From Massilia mucilaginosa (lineage in GTDB: Bacteria > Pseudomonadota > Gammaproteobacteria > Burkholderiales > Burkholderiaceae_D), in contig NZ_WHJH01000003.1 of assembly GCF_011682145.1 (NCBI RefSeq), positions 186,001 to 250,000 on the forward strand: DNA of 64,000 bases. Direction: 5' to 3'. Of the stretch, positions 8,914 through 17,218 are shown in pieces. Under the pieces are notes generated by a model. The model was not told the origin of the DNA. It was given only the letters and a program-made list of their open reading frames with translations, and did not search any database. Position numbers and translations under genes: made by a program. Position 1 is the stretch's first letter, and each line of letters starts with the position of its first letter.

Positions 8914-9364
8914 ATGAATTTCCCCTTGGGGCACCGCCCGCTCGGAAAACGGCCGAACGTCCGCAATGAGATAGCGAGGATCAAGCGCGATCCCCTGGAG
9001 CCTTGGTTCGAAGGGTTGGGACACGACTTGAATCCGGTAATCAGTACCGGGTACAGACATATCCCGCTACCGCGACGCGTACCACCTCTACTTCCTCTCG
9101 GCACGACGCTTCCTAACGAACATGTCGGTCGTCGCGCGCTACATGGCTTCGGCGCACTCCGCCAGGAAATACCGGGTGGCTTACACGCCCCACGAGCGGA
9201 AGATTGCCGACAAGTACCGGGAGATAGCGCCATATACCGAACTGGAAATCATCAACTGCTTGATCCATGCAAGGATACTGCTGGACCGCGTAGCCGCCAT
9301 GTCGAGCCGTCACCCGCCGCGCATAACGCTGCCGAAAGGTGGCTTGAAAAGGAAATGCGGTTGA
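8914..9364 (+). pseudogene. Frameshifted small hypothetical gene
   Basis: ATG 8914 follows GGAG at 9-base spacing and opens a plausible protein (MNFPLGHRPLGKRPN...WFEGLGHDLNPVI). Near 9035-9060 the sensible sequence jumps frame: from about 9041 another frame reads RYRDAYHLYFLSARRFLT and NMSVVARYMASAH, ending KGGLKRKCG at 9364, while the first frame turns into Pro/Leu-rich nonsense. Together this would be a basic protein of about 150 residues. Either a one- or two-base indel has broken the gene or two fragments have been fused. Function unknown. The second segment could also be a short independent gene starting at ATG 9122. Confidence 0.4.
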
Positions 9365-9504
9365 GCTATTCTCCACATACGGGCCGTCTGGGCCTGACCT
9401 GCCGCCGGGTCAAAGCAGACGTAGCAAAAAATCTAATCGATCCTTCAATCGAAGGTCGGTGTGTAATCGGTGGACACCGGCCATTTATTGATTGGAGTTT
9501 CGTT

Positions 9505-10272
9505 ATGTCGTCCCTTCCCTTCGTCAAAGCGTCTGTCGCGTCTGTCAAAAATGCACTGCGCGATGAATTTCCCACTGTAGGTTCTGCCCATCTGAGTGAA
9601 GCATTAGCCGCGTCACTTGGTTTCGGCACCCACGCAGCATTGTTGGCCGCATTGCCTAAATTTGAGGCTGATCCGGACTTTGTACTACTCGATGACGAAA
9701 AGTTCGATGCCAAATTATTAGCGCTGGGTCATCAGGCGGACATTGAATTTAGTTTTGAACTGCTGGATCTTCCTGTTCTGCTCATCACGACATGCAAACG
9801 GGCCTACGAGATCGAATATAAGAGTTCGCGGGATAGAGCGTGGCGCAATTTGATTACTTGCGCCGTTAATGAAGGACTGCGTCGGCGCCTGTTTAGTTTG
9901 CGGGCGCATGACAATCGCTGGCCCGGCTGGACTGAACAGCGCGACCAAAGCACGGTCCGCGGGATTGTCTTCGATTTCGAACTGCCAGGCGGGCTTCCTG
10001 CAAAAGCGTATGTCGCTGACGCAGGATTTTCAGAGCTGGCCATAAACGTGGCAGTGTTGCCGACGGAACGCGCAGAGAGTTGGGTGCGCTCATATGACGC
10101 CGGATTTTCCGCTGGAGACGCTTTTGCGGCGAGCTGGCTGGAAAGGGAGCGGGGTGCGTGGATTCAATCATCGACCACCAGTTTCAAGTGCAGGAAGGCG
10201 CTTCTAAGTCAGCTCGCCTCAATTGATGTGAGGCCCGCCGGCTTCGGGGACCGAGGCCGCGTGATCATGTAG
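9505..10272 (+). CDS. Uncharacterised 255-residue protein
   Basis: No function recognised. ATG 9505 has GGAG 7 bases upstream; the frame is open further upstream, but that part belongs to older sequence and lacks natural protein character. The N-terminus SSLPFVKASVASVKNALRDE followed by SAHLSEALAASLGFGTHAAL resembles the start of small accessory-region proteins that begin with a helical pair; the rest mixes beta strands with acidic turns. No signal peptide or membrane helix. A strong perfect hairpin 10 bases past the stop probably ends the transcript. Base composition is moderately lower in GC than the flanking core genes. Confidence 0.65.
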   Translation: MSSLPFVKASVASVKNALRDEFPTVGSAHLSEALAASLGFGTHAALLAALPKFEADPDFVLLDDEKFDAKLLALGHQADIEFSFELLDLPVLLITTCKRAYEIEYKSSRDRAWRNLITCAVNEGLRRRLFSLRAHDNRWPGWTEQRDQSTVRGIVFDFELPGGLPAKAYVADAGFSELAINVAVLPTERAESWVRSYDAGFSAGDAFAASWLERERGAWIQSSTTSFKCRKALLSQLASIDVRPAGFGDRGRVIM

Positions 10273-10281
10273 AGGACACGT

Positions 10282-10318
10282 GACGAAGACGGTGCTGGAT
10301 CCCAGCACCGTCTTCGTC
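10282..10318 (+). terminator. Strong perfect hairpin, probable terminator
   Basis: A 17-base perfect inverted repeat: GACGAAGACGGTGCTGG (10282-10298), 3-base loop, CCAGCACCGTCTTCGTC (10302-10318). It follows the stop at 10272 by 9 bases. There is no T run after it, so it may act as a transcript-stabilising end or a bidirectional weak terminator. Confidence 0.6.
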
Positions 10319-10513
10319 GCATTCAGTCATCGCAGTCGCCCCCATGTCGCGAAGCATTCTGAAAAATCTTGTAGTTCCGAGCGGAGATACTAAGCTCACG
10401 TTGCGATTGGAAATGATTTGACGAGCTAGCATCCAGCGACGCCGGCTGCCAGAGGTGACCAGGCGCGCGTGGAAATTTTTCCCCATGGTTGCAATCCTTT
10501 ATAAGGCACGACA

Positions 10514-11320
10514 ATGAACGAAAATACCCATGATGAAAATCCAGTTGGATCCCCCGGATACCATGCCCTCGATGCTGTTCGATTGCATGGCCGGCTCTAC
10601 CATGCATACCAGAATTGCGTGGGTTTTCGCACTTTGAAAGTGGCTTTTGTCCCACCTGTTCTGCACTGGTACAACTACCTACTTTGGATCACCACCGTAG
10701 TGCCGCCCTTCATCCTCTTTACGCTACTTTATCTTGACTGGAGATTCGCATGGCTAAACCCATTTATACAGGGGGTGGTGATGTACGTCTGTGTCCGCCC
10801 AATCGTCAATAAATGCTTAAGGATGGGGCTTCCAGAAGACTATCGTTCGGTCGGTATCACTGGGAGCGGTACTTCTCAGCCGAGTTACCTTCATTCTTCC
10901 TTGCTGCGTCTCAAGTGGTTCCAGGACAAAATCTTTGCAACTGAAAAGCCGACAAAAGCCCAGATAGAATCATGTATTTCGTTTATTGAACTCGTTGAAA
11001 AGGACTTGCCGACAACAGGTGTCGCGTACTTTCGGCACCCAATCGCCCTTCTGTTGCTAGGCATAGTGGTCTATCTCGTGAATGCGAAAGTCGGGTCAAT
11101 GATCACACTCGCCATCGTGAGCTTCGAAAGGCTTTCAATTTTGATCGGAATTTCTGTGGCTTGGATCTTCGGGATGGGATGGTTAGTCTTCTCGTTGAAG
11201 CATGCAAGGGCAGAAACTCGCTGGATTTTCTTGCGCTATTTGCGTTGGACAGCGCTTTCCATGAGCATGGAAGATGAGTCAAAACCATCGAGCGCTACTT
11301 TGATCTCGGTGGCGGCGTAG
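10514..11320 (+). CDS. Uncharacterised membrane protein, 268 residues
   Basis: Inner-membrane protein with two hydrophobic pairs: WYNYLLWITTVVPPFILF and the following WLNPFIQGVVMYVCV at about residues 55-100, and HPIALLLLGIVVYLV plus LSILIGISVAWIFGMGWL at about 175-230. The loop between the pairs (about 100-170) is charged and probably cytoplasmic. ATG 10514 is preceded by TAAGGCACGACA. No family recognised. GC is clearly below the core genome. A lone two-by-two helix protein in an island could be defence-related, but nothing in the sequence shows it. Confidence 0.6.
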   Translation: MNENTHDENPVGSPGYHALDAVRLHGRLYHAYQNCVGFRTLKVAFVPPVLHWYNYLLWITTVVPPFILFTLLYLDWRFAWLNPFIQGVVMYVCVRPIVNKCLRMGLPEDYRSVGITGSGTSQPSYLHSSLLRLKWFQDKIFATEKPTKAQIESCISFIELVEKDLPTTGVAYFRHPIALLLLGIVVYLVNAKVGSMITLAIVSFERLSILIGISVAWIFGMGWLVFSLKHARAETRWIFLRYLRWTALSMSMEDESKPSSATLISVAA

Positions 11321-11385
11321 CCAGCCAAAGTCGAGACAACCAATTCGTAATCATTACTAGAGCAGTGAAATCCGTATCGGCGGGC

Positions 11386-12550
11386 ATGGATTGTCATGCT
11401 TACGCCTGGTATAAGACGCAAGCAACCGAAATGGAGATCGTGTTGAAGAAGACGGAAATACTTGAGGTGTTCGCGCGTGCCGTTCCTTCGGATCAGCACA
11501 TGCTTCAGATGTTCGCCGCTGCCGCAACAAAAGGCGTGGCTTTGCCATACACGGAAGGTCTCTGTGAAGCGTTGGCATGCATAGATTTTGCCGTACCTGG
11601 GTATGCAGCGGAGATGATTTCTCGAATTGCAAGTGTAAAAGGCATAGGTGAGTCACAGTACGAAAGTCTGGTCCAAATAGCTTCAGAAATATATGCAACG
11701 TGCGGAGCAGTTCAATCGGCCGATGCAGACGAATTTGGCTCTCCCCTTTTTACCCATGAGCCACGGCTAAAAAAAGGGAAGAATCCGGAGTTCGAAGCGT
11801 GTGCGGAAGGCTTATGGTATGCAGTTGAGGTAAAGGCCCCGTAACTGTTCAGCCTCTATGACAGGTAGGGAAAAGGCCTGAAATTTTGCTGAAAAATTAA
11901 GCGAATAAAGGCGTTTTTGCACATTTTTTAAGCAAAATTTGCTGATTTTTGATAGTCCTTCATAGGGGCTGAACAGTTACAAGGCCCCTAGCTTGGTAGC
12001 CCACGGTCGGCGTCGAGCGGTCGCAAATTGGCAACTCACGGCTCGATTGCCAGAGGGCGTTGTTCAACCCGTCGAGGCACCGATGCTACCGCGGGATAAC
12101 CCAGTAAAAGACTTTCTAATTTCCGCAAACGAGAAATTCACTGCATATGAGGAGCTTCGTCCCGATGCCGTTCGGATCCTGACAGTTGTCTGGGACGATC
12201 ATGTCCAAGAAGTACTCGCGGCGCTCCTAAACCCGATGTCTGGACTGCTGACAGAAAATTCGTTTCACAAGGATCCTAACGGAGAGGCAGTAAGATTTCC
12301 GATGGTCGATGCGATCCTCCTGTGCCGGTACCAAATTCAGCTTCATGCATTGATGAGGGATCAGCCACTGATCGATAATGAGCTGCCGTTCGGTTACCAT
12401 CACTACGAGTTTCCGCCTAAGGCCTTGATTCAGAATCCGCATGGACGGCGGTTCCCGCCTGAGCTTCTGCATCCGTTGAACGCGACAAGGATAGATGACT
12501 GTCTTGGCGCGGAATACAGCCCCAACATCGATATTGTGATGTGGGTCTAG
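11386..12550 (+). pseudogene. PD-(D/E)xK-like protein gene split by a MITE
   Basis: Two open segments (to 11844 and from about 11989) become one continuous frame of about 338 residues if the MITE at 11841-11980 and one copy of its 8-bp duplication are removed. The insertion falls just after EVKAP in ACAEGLWYAVEVKAP, a Glu-x-Lys strand of the type seen in PD-(D/E)xK nucleases; an Asp-Glu-Phe-Gly segment lies about 40 residues earlier. The downstream half (WDDHVQEVLAALLNPMSG, HHYEFPPKALIQNPHGRRF) has no family I recognise. As it stands the upstream part stops within the MITE at TAA 11842-11844. Start could be GTG 11365, ATG 11386 or ATG 11431. Confidence 0.7.
11841..11980. mobile_element. 140-bp MITE with IS66-like ends and 8-bp target duplication
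   Basis: The ends are inverted repeats beginning GTAACTGTTCAGCC and agreeing at 21 of 22 positions (one T/C difference). The flanks are the same 8 bases, AAGGCCCC, at 11833-11840 and 11981-11988. GTAA-type ends and an 8-bp duplication fit the IS66 family, so this is probably a non-autonomous derivative of such an element. A second inverted pair inside (AAATTTTGCT and AGCAAAATTT) makes the whole unit fold on itself. There is no coding capacity. Confidence 0.85.
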
Positions 12551-12569
12551 AGGTTAGGTTGTTCTGTCG

Positions 12570-12590
12570 AAAGTCTAGTAAAGACTTTTT
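12570..12590 (+). terminator. Rho-independent terminator after split gene
   Basis: AAAGTCT (12570-12576) pairs with AGACTTT (12582-12588) and the T run continues to 12590. It lies 20 bases past the stop at 12550 and just outside the IS3 element end. Confidence 0.65.
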
Positions 12591-12630
12591 GGAGGTCTGA
12601 GGTGTACTGTCAATAGCGGACACTCTTGTT

Positions 12631-13492
12631 TCAGGCCGCCTGTCGCTGTTTGCTGAATTTTTCGGCAAACAGCGCTGGCGGAACATTGCCGAGGCCCGAG
12701 TGGCGCCGCTGGCGGTTATAGAAGCTTTCGATATATTCCTGAATGGCCGCTTTAGCGTCGGCCCTTGTCGCGTAGCGCTGGTGATGTACCAGCTCGTTTT
12801 TCAGGCTGCCCCAGAAGCTTTCCATCGGCGCATTGTCGTAGCAATTCCCCCTGCGCGACATGGAGGACTGCATGCCGAATTGCTTCACCAGTTTTTGATA
12901 GTCGTGAGCGCAGTACTGGGTGCCACGGTCGGAGTGGTGGATCAGCCCAGGCGCGGGGCGCTTGTTGCGCACGGCCTTCCAGAGCGCCGTTGCCGTCAGC
13001 GTTTGCGTCATGCGTTCGTCCATCGCGTAGCCCACCAGCTCGCAGGTGAAGACGTCCTTGATACCGGCCAGGTAGAGCCAGCCCTCGCCGGTGGCGACAT
13101 ACGTAATATCAGTCACCCAGGCTTCATTCGGCCGGGTTGGCGCGAAGGTCTGGTTCAGCAAATTCTCGGCCACGGGCAAGGTCATGGTTTGAATTGGTGG
13201 TGGCCTTGAATTTGCGCTTCTGCTTGCAGCGCAAGGCGAGCTCGCGGCGCAGTCGCACAATGCGGTCCCGGCCTGCTGGAAAGCCCTGCGCTTCCAGTTC
13301 CGGCTGCATGCGCAGCGGCCCGTAGGTCTGGCGGCTTTGCGCATGGACGGCCTCGATGGCGACCTTCAGGCGCGCATCATCCTGCGCCCGCTGCGACAAC
13401 TTGCCCTGCGTCCATGCATAGAAGCCGCTGCGCGAAACCTCAAAGACGCGGCACAGAACGGTGACGGGATACTCGAGTCGTAGTTGTTTCAT
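12631..13492 (-). pseudogene. IS3-family transposase OrfB, frameshifted
   Basis: DDE transposase of the IS3 family, about 286 residues if intact. The N-terminal part is MKQLRLEYPVTVLCRVFEVS, and the HTH_21-like region YGPLRMQPELEAQGF follows. The catalytic core is in a different frame: WVTDITYVATGEGWLYLAGI (first Asp), HHSDRGTQYCAHDYQ (second Asp) and NCYDNAPMESFWGSLKNEL (Glu). The shift occurs at about 13185, around KFKATTNSNHD, where the gene has one base too many. OrfB starts at 13492 with an ATGA overlap to orfA. The frameshift means this copy cannot make a normal transposase. Confidence 0.85.
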
Positions 13493-13705
13493 GACCGCGT
13501 ACTTGGCAGCGACTCCCGCGCAAAGTACGCTGCCGCCTTTTTTACGATATCGCGCTCCATACGCGCCTCTGCGAGCTCCTTGCGCAGCTTGGTGACCTCG
13601 GCCTCGAGCTCCGGTGCGTATTCCGGCGAACGTGACCGGTCATTCCGGGGAACGTGACCGCTGCGCATGAGATGGCGTTACGCGGTCAAATTCTAATCCC
13701 TGCGG

Positions 13706-14479
13706 TCACGATGGGTCGATATTTTTCTCCTTTTTAGCCGCTTTTGGCCGTTGGGCGCGTAGGGAATCACCGGTCAGCGTGAAGCGGTGGTTGCGCTGCA
13801 TGACGCGGTCCAGGATGGCGTCGGCGATGGTGGCGTCGCCGATCCAGGCATGCCAGTGTTCGACCGGCAATTGGCTGGTGATGATGGTGGCCTTGTTGCC
13901 TGCGCGGTCGTCGATGATCTCCAGCAGATCCGAGCGCGTCATGCCGTCAATGGTCCCCATGCCCCAATCGTCCAGGACCAACACGTCAGTCTTGGCCAGT
14001 TGCAGCAGCCATTTGCCGAAGGCGCCACTGCCGTGCCGGATGCGCAGTTCTTCCTGCAAGCGGGGTACACGCTGATAGATCGCGGAGTATCCACGCCGGC
14101 AGGCGTACTGCGCCAATGCGCAGGCCAGCCACGACTTGCCGGCGCCGGTTGGGCCGGTGACCAGGACGCTGTGGCCGGCGCTGACCCAGTCACACAGGGC
14201 CAGACTCATCACCTCGCGCCGGTCGATGCCACGGCCAGCACGCGCGTCGATGTCCTCGATCGCGGCCTGTCCATATTTGAGGTGCGCGTTCTTGAGTAGT
14301 CGCACCAGCTTGCGGTCATTGCGGGCGTGGACCTCGCGGTCGACCAACAGCGCCACGCGCTCTTCGAAGCTCAACGCGGTCATGCCGGGTTGGGCCAGTT
14401 GTTCTTCCAATCCTGCTGCCAGGCCATCCAGTTTCAGGGTGCGCAGTTGCGCCAGGGTGGTGTGCATCATCATCGCCAT
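13706..14479 (-). CDS. istB: IS21 helper ATPase IstB
   Basis: AAA+ ATPase of 257 residues that assembles with the IstA transposase and target DNA. Walker A is VTGPTGAGKSWLACALAQ (about residues 107-124); Walker B is VLVLDDWG, and the sensor region is ATIITSQLPVEHWHAWIGD. The N-terminal helical domain MHTTLAQLRTLKLDGLAAGL is the usual IstB start. It lies 30 bases downstream of istA, the standard IS21 order. The frame is intact from start to stop, with a basic C-terminus. Identification is secure from motifs and partner gene. Confidence 0.97.
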   Translation of the reverse strand: MAMMMHTTLAQLRTLKLDGLAAGLEEQLAQPGMTALSFEERVALLVDREVHARNDRKLVRLLKNAHLKYGQAAIEDIDARAGRGIDRREVMSLALCDWVSAGHSVLVTGPTGAGKSWLACALAQYACRRGYSAIYQRVPRLQEELRIRHGSGAFGKWLLQLAKTDVLVLDDWGMGTIDGMTRSDLLEIIDDRAGNKATIITSQLPVEHWHAWIGDATIADAILDRVMQRNHRFTLTGDSLRAQRPKAAKKEKNIDPS

Positions 14480-14509
14480 CTTCCTTATTATTTATATTGT
14501 TTATATTGT

Positions 14510-16012
14510 TTATTGGTAGTAGTCGGGGCCGCGCAGGTGCACGTGTTCTGGGCTGACCCATTCGTCGGCTACCACGGGCACGCTTTGGTCGCGGTTGTTT
14601 TTCAGGATGTCGTTCACGTGGCGGTACTGGCAGGCGCCGATCTGCAGGGCCAGCATGCAAGCCGCTTCGAGGCGCACCTTGCCATAGCGCTTGGCCAGCG
14701 ACAGCAGGCCAAGGCAGGCGCGGTAGCCGTGCTCTGGATGCCTGTTCTCGGCCATCAGCCGCGTCACCTCCTCGGCGGTCGCCGGGCCGATGCTCTCGCC
14801 CCGGTGGATCAGGCGCTGCGGCGTCCATTCCATGTGCGCGCGGTGCGCGGCCGGCATGTGCGCGGGCGTGGTTGTAAAGCCGCCGACGCGGGTGTTGCGG
14901 GCGTGGCTGGCGACCCGCTGGCCACGATGCAGAAGCTCGACCACGGCTGTGGTGATGCGTGCTTCCAGTACTTGACCGACCAAGGTTTGCGGCACGCTGT
15001 AGCGGTGGCGCTCGACCTCCACGTGATAGTCGATGTGGACCTTGACGGTCTTGAATCGAGCCATCTCGTAACGCTGTAGCGGGAGAGCCCACAAGGCTGG
15101 CGCATCGATCTCGGCGAAGGTGCTGGCACGGCTGCCAGGCAGCTTTTGGAAGGGCTTGTCGTTGAGCCGCGCGAGCAACGGCGCCATAGCCTGATTGACC
15201 TCGTGCACGCTGCCGAACTGCTGGTGGCGCAGACGCGCCATGATCCAGCGCTCGACGATCTGCACCGCCGATTCGGCCTTTGCCTTATCCTGTGGATGGT
15301 AAGGGCGTGCCGGCAGGATCGAGGTGCCGTAGTGGCGCCCGAAGTCGAGCACGGTGTCGTTGCCGCGCGGTTCATAGCGGTTGGCGTGCGAGATCATCGC
15401 CTTCGGGTTATCGGGAACGATGAGCTGCGTGACGCCGCCATAGAAGCTCAGCGCGCGTGCCGTCGACTCAAGCCAGTCGGCCATCGTTTCGCGCGGCGTG
15501 GCGCAGGCGTAGGTGTAGCTCGACGCCCCCATCGAAGCGACGAAGATGTGGGCACGTCCGCCGTCGGTGAGCGCGATGGTGGGGCCTGCGTAGTCGATGA
15601 ACAGCTTTTCACCGGCGCGGTGCACCTGCCGCATCGACCGCTTGAGTTGCTTGGCGAAGCGGCGGTAGTTTTCGCAGTATTGCGAGTACGCGTAGGTCTG
15701 ACAGTCCGCGTAGTCGGCGCGATGCTCCTCCCACAGCAGCATCAATGTCATGCCTTTGCGACGCAGCTCCTGGTGCAAGCGGCCATAGTCGGGTTGCACA
15801 TAGTCTCGTGCCTTTTGGGAGCCGACCAGCAGACGCCGCTCCAGCGCCGCCTCGTCCATGCCTTGCACTGTGGGCCAGTCCAAGCCCGCCGCAGCTGCCA
15901 GGCCCGCGTACTTTGTGACCACACCTTTCGACAGCCCCAGCGCGTCGGCGATCTGCTGGTGCGACAGTTTGGCATCAAGCTTGAGCCGTAGTACGTCCTT
16001 AATCTTACGCAT
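14510..16012 (-). CDS. istA: IS21 transposase IstA
   Basis: DDE transposase of about 500 residues. ATG 16012 follows AAGGA with 5-base spacing and gives MRKIKDVLRLKLDAKLSHQQ, an N-terminal helix-turn-helix that binds the end repeats. The open frame extends upstream to 16114, but that part is unlikely to be translated. The RNase-H-like core has LFIDYAGPTI (first Asp), LIVPDNPKAMISHANRYEPR (second Asp) and HPQDKAKAESAVQIVERW (Glu). The C-terminal beta-barrel and tail follow. All catalytic acids are present, so the enzyme looks functional, unlike the IS3 transposase it interrupts. Confidence 0.95.
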   Translation of the reverse strand: MRKIKDVLRLKLDAKLSHQQIADALGLSKGVVTKYAGLAAAAGLDWPTVQGMDEAALERRLLVGSQKARDYVQPDYGRLHQELRRKGMTLMLLWEEHRADYADCQTYAYSQYCENYRRFAKQLKRSMRQVHRAGEKLFIDYAGPTIALTDGGRAHIFVASMGASSYTYACATPRETMADWLESTARALSFYGGVTQLIVPDNPKAMISHANRYEPRGNDTVLDFGRHYGTSILPARPYHPQDKAKAESAVQIVERWIMARLRHQQFGSVHEVNQAMAPLLARLNDKPFQKLPGSRASTFAEIDAPALWALPLQRYEMARFKTVKVHIDYHVEVERHRYSVPQTLVGQVLEARITTAVVELLHRGQRVASHARNTRVGGFTTTPAHMPAAHRAHMEWTPQRLIHRGESIGPATAEEVTRLMAENRHPEHGYRACLGLLSLAKRYGKVRLEAACMLALQIGACQYRHVNDILKNNRDQSVPVVADEWVSPEHVHLRGPDYYQ

Positions 16013-16112
16013 ATTGATCCTTGGTGCGGGCACGCTGTTTCCAGTCAAAAAGCTGGGAGCGTACCCGTTAGGTTGCAAAATGCGTAACACCATTACTGCG
16101 CTGTACGACGCC

Positions 16113-16262
16113 ATTCCGGCATCGTGACCAGTGATTCCGGTATCGTGACCGCTGATTCCGGAAGATGCTCGAAATCGGTCACGTTCGCCCGGAATGGGTG
16201 GTCACGTTCAAACGGAATGACTGGTCACGATGCCGGAATCACTGGTCACGTTCGTCCGGAAT
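16113..16262. repeat. Array of IstA-type binding repeats at the IS21 right end
   Basis: Six copies of ATTCCGG-n-GTGACC are packed here: two pointing right (16113-16129, 16134-16150) and four pointing left (16177-16195, 16200-16218, 16223-16239, 16244-16262), starting about 21-23 bases apart. The left end of the element carries two copies (from 13618). Multiple terminal repeats are normal for IS21 elements; the opposed pair of arrays at this end is less usual. Confidence 0.75.
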
Positions 16263-16897
16263 ACCCACTCCGGAACGGAACGGCTGCCAGGGGCCACCTT
16301 GGGCGACGTGCCATGCCTCGCCGCCGCAACCCAGTTGGCCAACGTTCCTTTGGGAATCGTCAGGCGCAATGAGGCGTCTTCCAACGTGAGGCCCTGCGTC
16401 AGAACCAGTTTCACGGCTTCTTCCCGAAGCTCCGGGGTGTATGTTTTTGAGCGTGTCATAAAATTTCTCCAGTTGATGAAGTTTACCAAACCAGAGTGTC
16501 CGAAAAAGTCAGGTTACCTCAGTTTGTCGCGTCCAGTGCTGCCGTAAGTGCGTTGAGTTTTGCGGCAGCCTTCATGTCTTTTGCTAGTCGAGCGGAGTCC
16601 TTCCGCGCCACGGCCAACTGGGCGGATTGGAGCCTGAAAGCTACTAGCAGCCCCCAGACGGTAAAAAGTCCGATGAGGGGATTCAATGTCCCGCCCATGT
16701 AGTCACCGAATTGCCCCCATGTGGCTTGGTCCCCAACGCCTTGGCTACCGAACGTATGGAAGTATGCGTACGCGGTAACACCGAATGCGGTCACCAGCAC
16801 CGTAAAGATCATCGGCGGCACACTCTTCAACGCGAAGTTATAAATGAATCGCCCCGGGTTTGAAGGAGGCTCCAACATTTGAGAAAATGGAGCCACC

Positions 16898-17218
16898 ATG
16901 AAAAAATCGAAATACTCTCCTGAAGTGATGGAACGCGCCGTGCGCATGGTCGAAGAGGCTGGCAGCCAGTACGAGTCGCAGTGGGCGGCCATCACATCCA
17001 TCGCAGCCAAGATTGGCTGTACTGCGGAAACGCTCCGTCGCTGGGTCCGCCGGCACGAGCGGGACACTGGCCGACGAGAGGGTGTCACCACGTCCGAAAC
17101 GGAGCGGGTCAAAGCGCTGGAACGCGAGGTGCGCGAGTTGCGCAAGGCCAACGAGATCTTGCGGCTGGCCAGCGCGTTTTTTGCCCAGGCGGAGCTCGAC
17201 CGCCGCTTCAAATCGTGA
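16898..17218 (+). CDS. IS3-family OrfA
   Basis: 106-residue DNA-binding subunit. The helix-turn-helix begins [20 protein letters not shown], then [17 protein letters not shown], followed by a leucine-zipper-like helix [20 protein letters not shown] that mediates multimerisation in the family. ATG 16898 lies inside the left end of the element with GGAG-like bases upstream. The stop TGA overlaps the GTG start of orfB. A T6G run at about 17175-17181, close to the end of orfA, is a candidate -1 slippage site for making the OrfAB fusion. Confidence 0.93.
   Translation: MKKSKYSPEVMERAVRMVEEAGSQYESQWAAITSIAAKIGCTAETLRRWVRRHERDTGRREGVTTSETERVKALEREVRELRKANEILRLASAFFAQAELDRRFKS

Larger units (their letters stand above)
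13615..16267 (-). mobile_element. IS21-family insertion sequence, complete
   Basis: 2653-bp element with TG...CA ends (TGCGTATTCCGG at 13615 and, inverted, TGGGTATTCCGG at 16267), istA and istB on the minus strand, and a 6-bp target duplication CTCCGG at 13609-13614 and 16268-16273. The duplication is confirmed independently because excision restores the reading frame of the host orfA. Both genes appear intact, so the element could be active. Confidence 0.9.
13489..16459 (-). pseudogene. IS3-family OrfA, split by IS21 insertion
   Basis: The N-terminal helix-turn-helix half runs from ATG 16459 (GGAG upstream): MTRSKTYTPELREEAVKLVL, then LEDASLRLTIPKGTLANW, up to 16268. The C-terminal half with the leucine-zipper-like LEAEVTKLRKELAEARMERD and VKKAAAYFARES resumes at 13614 and ends at 13489. 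Joining the halves after removing the IS21 element and one copy of CCGGAG restores an exact 103-codon frame. Interrupted, it is non-functional. Confidence 0.85.
12598..16521 (-). mobile_element. IS3-family element interrupted by IS21 element
   Basis: Ends share TGAGGT and, further in, CGGACACTCT followed by GTTT, in inverted orientation at 12598 and 16521. Without the nested IS21 element and its duplication the unit is 1265 bp, normal for the IS3 family. It carries orfA and orfB on the minus strand. No direct target duplication is visible. The right end sits inside a truncated membrane-protein gene whose 3' part is missing, suggesting a deletion adjacent to the element. Confidence 0.8.

Noticed and set aside
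8653-9504. Upstream extension of the gene at 9505
   Set aside because: Overlaps the antitoxin gene and the frameshifted gene, no ribosome site, and unnatural composition; ATG 9505 with GGAG is a better start.
16981-17214. 5' part of the long frame holding IS3 orfB
   Set aside because: It overlaps orfA out of phase; orfB is better started at GTG 17215 or made by -1 frameshift.
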